Assembly (NCBI GenBank): GCA_030616695.1
Contig: JAUWWU010000024.1
Span: 1 to 9,111 of the forward strand
Direction of reading: 5' to 3'
DNA: 9,111 nucleotides
DNA from: Candidatus Omnitrophota bacterium
GTDB taxonomy: Bacteria > Omnitrophota > Gorgyraeia > JAHIPI01
The notes beneath the pieces were generated by a model, which made no database searches, was not told the DNA's origin, and saw only the letters and a list, made by a program, of their open reading frames with translations. Both the position numbers and the translations under genes were made by a program. Below are positions 6,939-9,111 of this stretch, in pieces; position 1 is the first letter of the stretch, and every line of letters begins with the position of its first letter.

Positions 6939-8396
6939 ATGAGTAACGGATGGCAGGGCCCGCTCGAAGATATAGGCGATTATAAGTGGAAGATACCCAA
7001 ATCCTTTATGCCCGGCATGAGAGTTCCGGGCATCATCTATGCGGATGAAAAATTACTCAAAGACATAAGGCACGACAGGGCCCTCCAACAGGTCGCAAAT
7101 GTCGCCACTCTCCCCGGTATTATGAAATATTCTATCGCTATGCCCGATATCCACTGGGGGTATGGGGCGCCCATCGGCGGGGTAGCCGCTTTTGATGTCG
7201 AAACAGGAATAGTTTCACCCGGCATGATCGGGTACGACATAAATTGTGGCGTCCGGCTGATGCGCACCGACCTTACCGAAAAGGAAGTGAGGTCGAAACT
7301 CGAGACCCTTATTCCCGCGATCTTCTCAAAAATACCCGCAGGGGTCGGCTCAAAAAGCGATATAAGAGTGAGCGAGGCCGAAGAAAGTAAGATTATGGTC
7401 AGGGGGGCGCGCTGGGCCGTGGAGAAAGGTTTTGGCACAAAGGAAGACCTCGAGCATACAGAAGAAAGTGGCTGCATGGAAGGCGCCGACCCTTCAAAGG
7501 TATCTGAAAGGGCTTTCGAGAGGGGTAAAAGCCAATCCGGCACCCTGGGCTCCGGGAATCACTTTTTGGAAGTGCAGGTAGTGGACGAAGTATATGACCA
7601 AAAGGCCGCATCTATTTTTAATATAAGGACGGGCAGCGTAACAGTTATGCTACATTGCGGTAGCCGCGGTTTCGGCCATCAGGTATGCGATGATTATTCA
7701 AAGGGGATGGTCAGGGCCCTTTCCAAATACAATATCAGCGTTCCGGACAGGCAATTGGCGTGTGTTCCCGTGACCTCGCCGGAGGGCAAGGACTATATTG
7801 CGGCCATGAAAGCTGCGGCAAATTATGCCTGGAATAACAGGCAGTGCATTATGCACAGGATTAGGGGAGTTTTTGAGCACGTTTTTGGGGCAAGCCAGAA
7901 GGATTTAGGCCTGTCATTGATATGGGACGTAGCGCATAATATCGGGAAGTTCGAGAAATACAATATAGACGGAAAGGAAAGGCTTCTCTGCGTCCACAGA
8001 AAGGGCGCTACAAGGGCGTTTGGCCCCGGCAATCCGGCAGTCCCCGAACTGTATAGAGATATAGGCCAGCCCGTTATCATACCGGGAGATATGGCCCGCA
8101 ATTCATATATACTCCTGGGGACAAAGAAAGCGGAAGAAGAGACCTTTGGCTCGACGTGCCACGGAGCCGGCAGGCTTATGTCAAGAAAGGCCGCGCTTAA
8201 CTCAAACAGAAGGCATACACTGCTTAAGGACCTTCAGGCGCAGGGCATAAAAGTCATAGCGGCAGGCAGGGGCACGCTTGCCGAAGAAGCGCCCTATGCC
8301 TATAAAAATGTAAATGATGTAGTAGAGGTTGTGGATAAAGCCGGTATATCTAAAAAGGTCTGCAGGATGAAGCCGATAGGAGTAATAAAAGGATAA
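6939..8396 (+). CDS. rtcB: RtcB, GTP- and Mn2+-dependent RNA-splicing ligase
   Basis: RtcB joins RNA 2',3'-cyclic phosphate or 3'-phosphate ends to 5'-hydroxyl ends, through a GMP-histidine intermediate and RNA-GMP activation. It acts in tRNA splicing in archaea and in RNA repair in bacteria. The 485-residue protein has all the key positions: D100 and C103 in [10 protein letters not shown]208 in [10 protein letters not shown]239 in [11 protein letters not shown]333 in DVAHNIG, and H408 in [13 protein letters not shown], the GMP-accepting histidine. These sit 4-5 residues after the equivalents in Pyrococcus horikoshii RtcB (D95, C98, H203, H234, H329, H404). Length and spacing therefore follow the long, archaeal-like form rather than the shorter E. 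coli enzyme. It is the partner of the archease gene 8 bases upstream; serS starts 4 bases downstream. No convincing ribosome site precedes the ATG, suggesting coupling to archease. It is expected to be catalytically competent. Confidence 0.97.
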   Translation: MSNGWQGPLEDIGDYKWKIPKSFMPGMRVPGIIYADEKLLKDIRHDRALQQVANVATLPGIMKYSIAMPDIHWGYGAPIGGVAAFDVETGIVSPGMIGYDINCGVRLMRTDLTEKEVRSKLETLIPAIFSKIPAGVGSKSDIRVSEAEESKIMVRGARWAVEKGFGTKEDLEHTEESGCMEGADPSKVSERAFERGKSQSGTLGSGNHFLEVQVVDEVYDQKAASIFNIRTGSVTVMLHCGSRGFGHQVCDDYSKGMVRALSKYNISVPDRQLACVPVTSPEGKDYIAAMKAAANYAWNNRQCIMHRIRGVFEHVFGASQKDLGLSLIWDVAHNIGKFEKYNIDGKERLLCVHRKGATRAFGPGNPAVPELYRDIGQPVIIPGDMARNSYILLGTKKAEEETFGSTCHGAGRLMSRKAALNSNRRHTLLKDLQAQGIKVIAAGRGTLAEEAPYAYKNVNDVVEVVDKAGISKKVCRMKPIGVIKG

Positions 8397-8400
8397 GCTT

Positions 8401-9111
8401 ATGCTCGATTTAAAATTTATAAGGGAGAATAAGGATATTGTAAAAAAGGCCATAAAGGACAGGAGCCTCGATTTAAATATCGAAGAATTACTCACCGTTG
8501 ACGCGAAAAGGCGGGAGATGCTTAAAGAAGTGGAGGCCCTTAAGCACAAAAAGAAGGTAATGTCTCAAGAAATAGGCCAAAAAATAGCAAAAAAGGAGGA
8601 TGTTAGCCAAAGTAAAAGCGAGATTAAGATAATATCCCAAAAAATAAAGGAATTTGATACCAAAGTGGAGCAAATAGACCAAAATCTATCCAATTTATTA
8701 CTCACTGTCCCTAATATACCCCATAAAAGTGTCCCAATAGGGCCTGATCCACAGGCGAATAAGGTGGTAAGGGAATGGGGCAAAGAGCCCAAATTCAAGT
8801 TTGATCCCCGTCCGCACGTTGAATTGTGCAATATCCTGGACATAGTGGACTTCAAAAGGGCATCAAAGATCGTGGGCTCCTTCTTTATCTTGTATAAAGG
8901 GCTTGGCGCGAGGCTTGAAAGGGCCTTGATAAATTTTATGCTGGATTTACACACGAAAAAACACGGCTACAAGGAGGTGCTCCCCCCGTTTCTTGTGAAC
9001 CGTAAGAGCATGACAGGGACAGGCCAGCTTCCGAACCTGGAAGAGGATATGTACCGCCTAAAAGACGACGATTACTTCCTGATACCCACGGCTGAAGTCC
9101 CCGTAACCAAC
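8401..9111 (+). CDS. serS: Seryl-tRNA synthetase, N-terminal 237 residues (cut by window edge)
   Basis: SerRS is a class II synthetase that charges tRNA-Ser. The protein begins with the standard [19 protein letters not shown] long charged helical region follows (about residues 28-105), the N-terminal antiparallel coiled coil that grips the long variable arm of tRNA-Ser. Then come [14 protein letters not shown], the motif 1 region ([27 protein letters not shown], 170-200), TGTGQLP (205-211), EEDMYRL, and [10 protein letters not shown] (228-237) with the serine-recognising T-x-E (T230, E232). Motifs 2 and 3 lie beyond the window. AAAGGA lies 7 bases before the ATG, which follows the rtcB stop by 4 bases, so it probably shares the archease-rtcB transcript. 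The identity is secure. Confidence 0.96.
   Translation, partial: MLDLKFIRENKDIVKKAIKDRSLDLNIEELLTVDAKRREMLKEVEALKHKKKVMSQEIGQKIAKKEDVSQSKSEIKIISQKIKEFDTKVEQIDQNLSNLLLTVPNIPHKSVPIGPDPQANKVVREWGKEPKFKFDPRPHVELCNILDIVDFKRASKIVGSFFILYKGLGARLERALINFMLDLHTKKHGYKEVLPPFLVNRKSMTGTGQLPNLEEDMYRLKDDDYFLIPTAEVPVTN

Overview
The window reads as chromosomal core DNA of a Gram-negative bacterium. The evidence is a lipid A synthesis gene (lpxB), an MsbA-like lipid exporter and a standard bacterial rpsB-tsf-pyrH-frr cluster. Gene content and style (Gfo/Idh oxidoreductase next to lpxB, the archease-RtcB pair, TTG start on rpsB) would fit Omnitrophota or a related PVC-type lineage. That placement is inference from general resemblance, not a phylogenetic result. 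All genes are intact except the two cut by the window edges. No transposase, phage gene or CRISPR array is visible.

Layout. (1) Bases 1-1401, minus strand: a Gfo/Idh/MocA dehydrogenase followed by lpxB, overlapping by 8 bases and cut at the left edge. (2) Bases 1402-1630: divergent intergenic region with a good minus-strand promoter, a large nested inverted repeat, and a weak candidate plus-strand promoter. (3) 1631-3457, plus strand: msbA-type ABC exporter. (4) 3458-6343: a strong extended -10 promoter overlapping a 15-base palindrome, then rpsB, tsf, pyrH and frr, closely spaced. (5) 6344-6408: an array of 7-base repeats arranged in inverted orientation. (6) 6416-6491: tRNA-Lys(UUU) with encoded CCA. 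(7) 6514-8396: archease and the RNA ligase RtcB. (8) 8401-9111: start of serS (seryl-tRNA synthetase), cut at the right edge.

How the genes work together. The left part is outer-membrane lipid A chemistry and export: LpxB condenses the disaccharide, the Gfo/Idh enzyme may make an amino-modified sugar donor, and MsbA flips the product. The middle part is the translation and UMP-kinase operon. The right part is RNA-centred: a lysine tRNA is followed after 22 bases by the RtcB ligase cofactor archease, then RtcB, then an aminoacyl-tRNA synthetase. The most interesting points are this tRNA-Lys/archease/rtcB arrangement, the two unexplained inverted-repeat structures (1516-1584 and 6344-6408), and the Gfo/Idh-lpxB pair, which suggests a modified lipid A.
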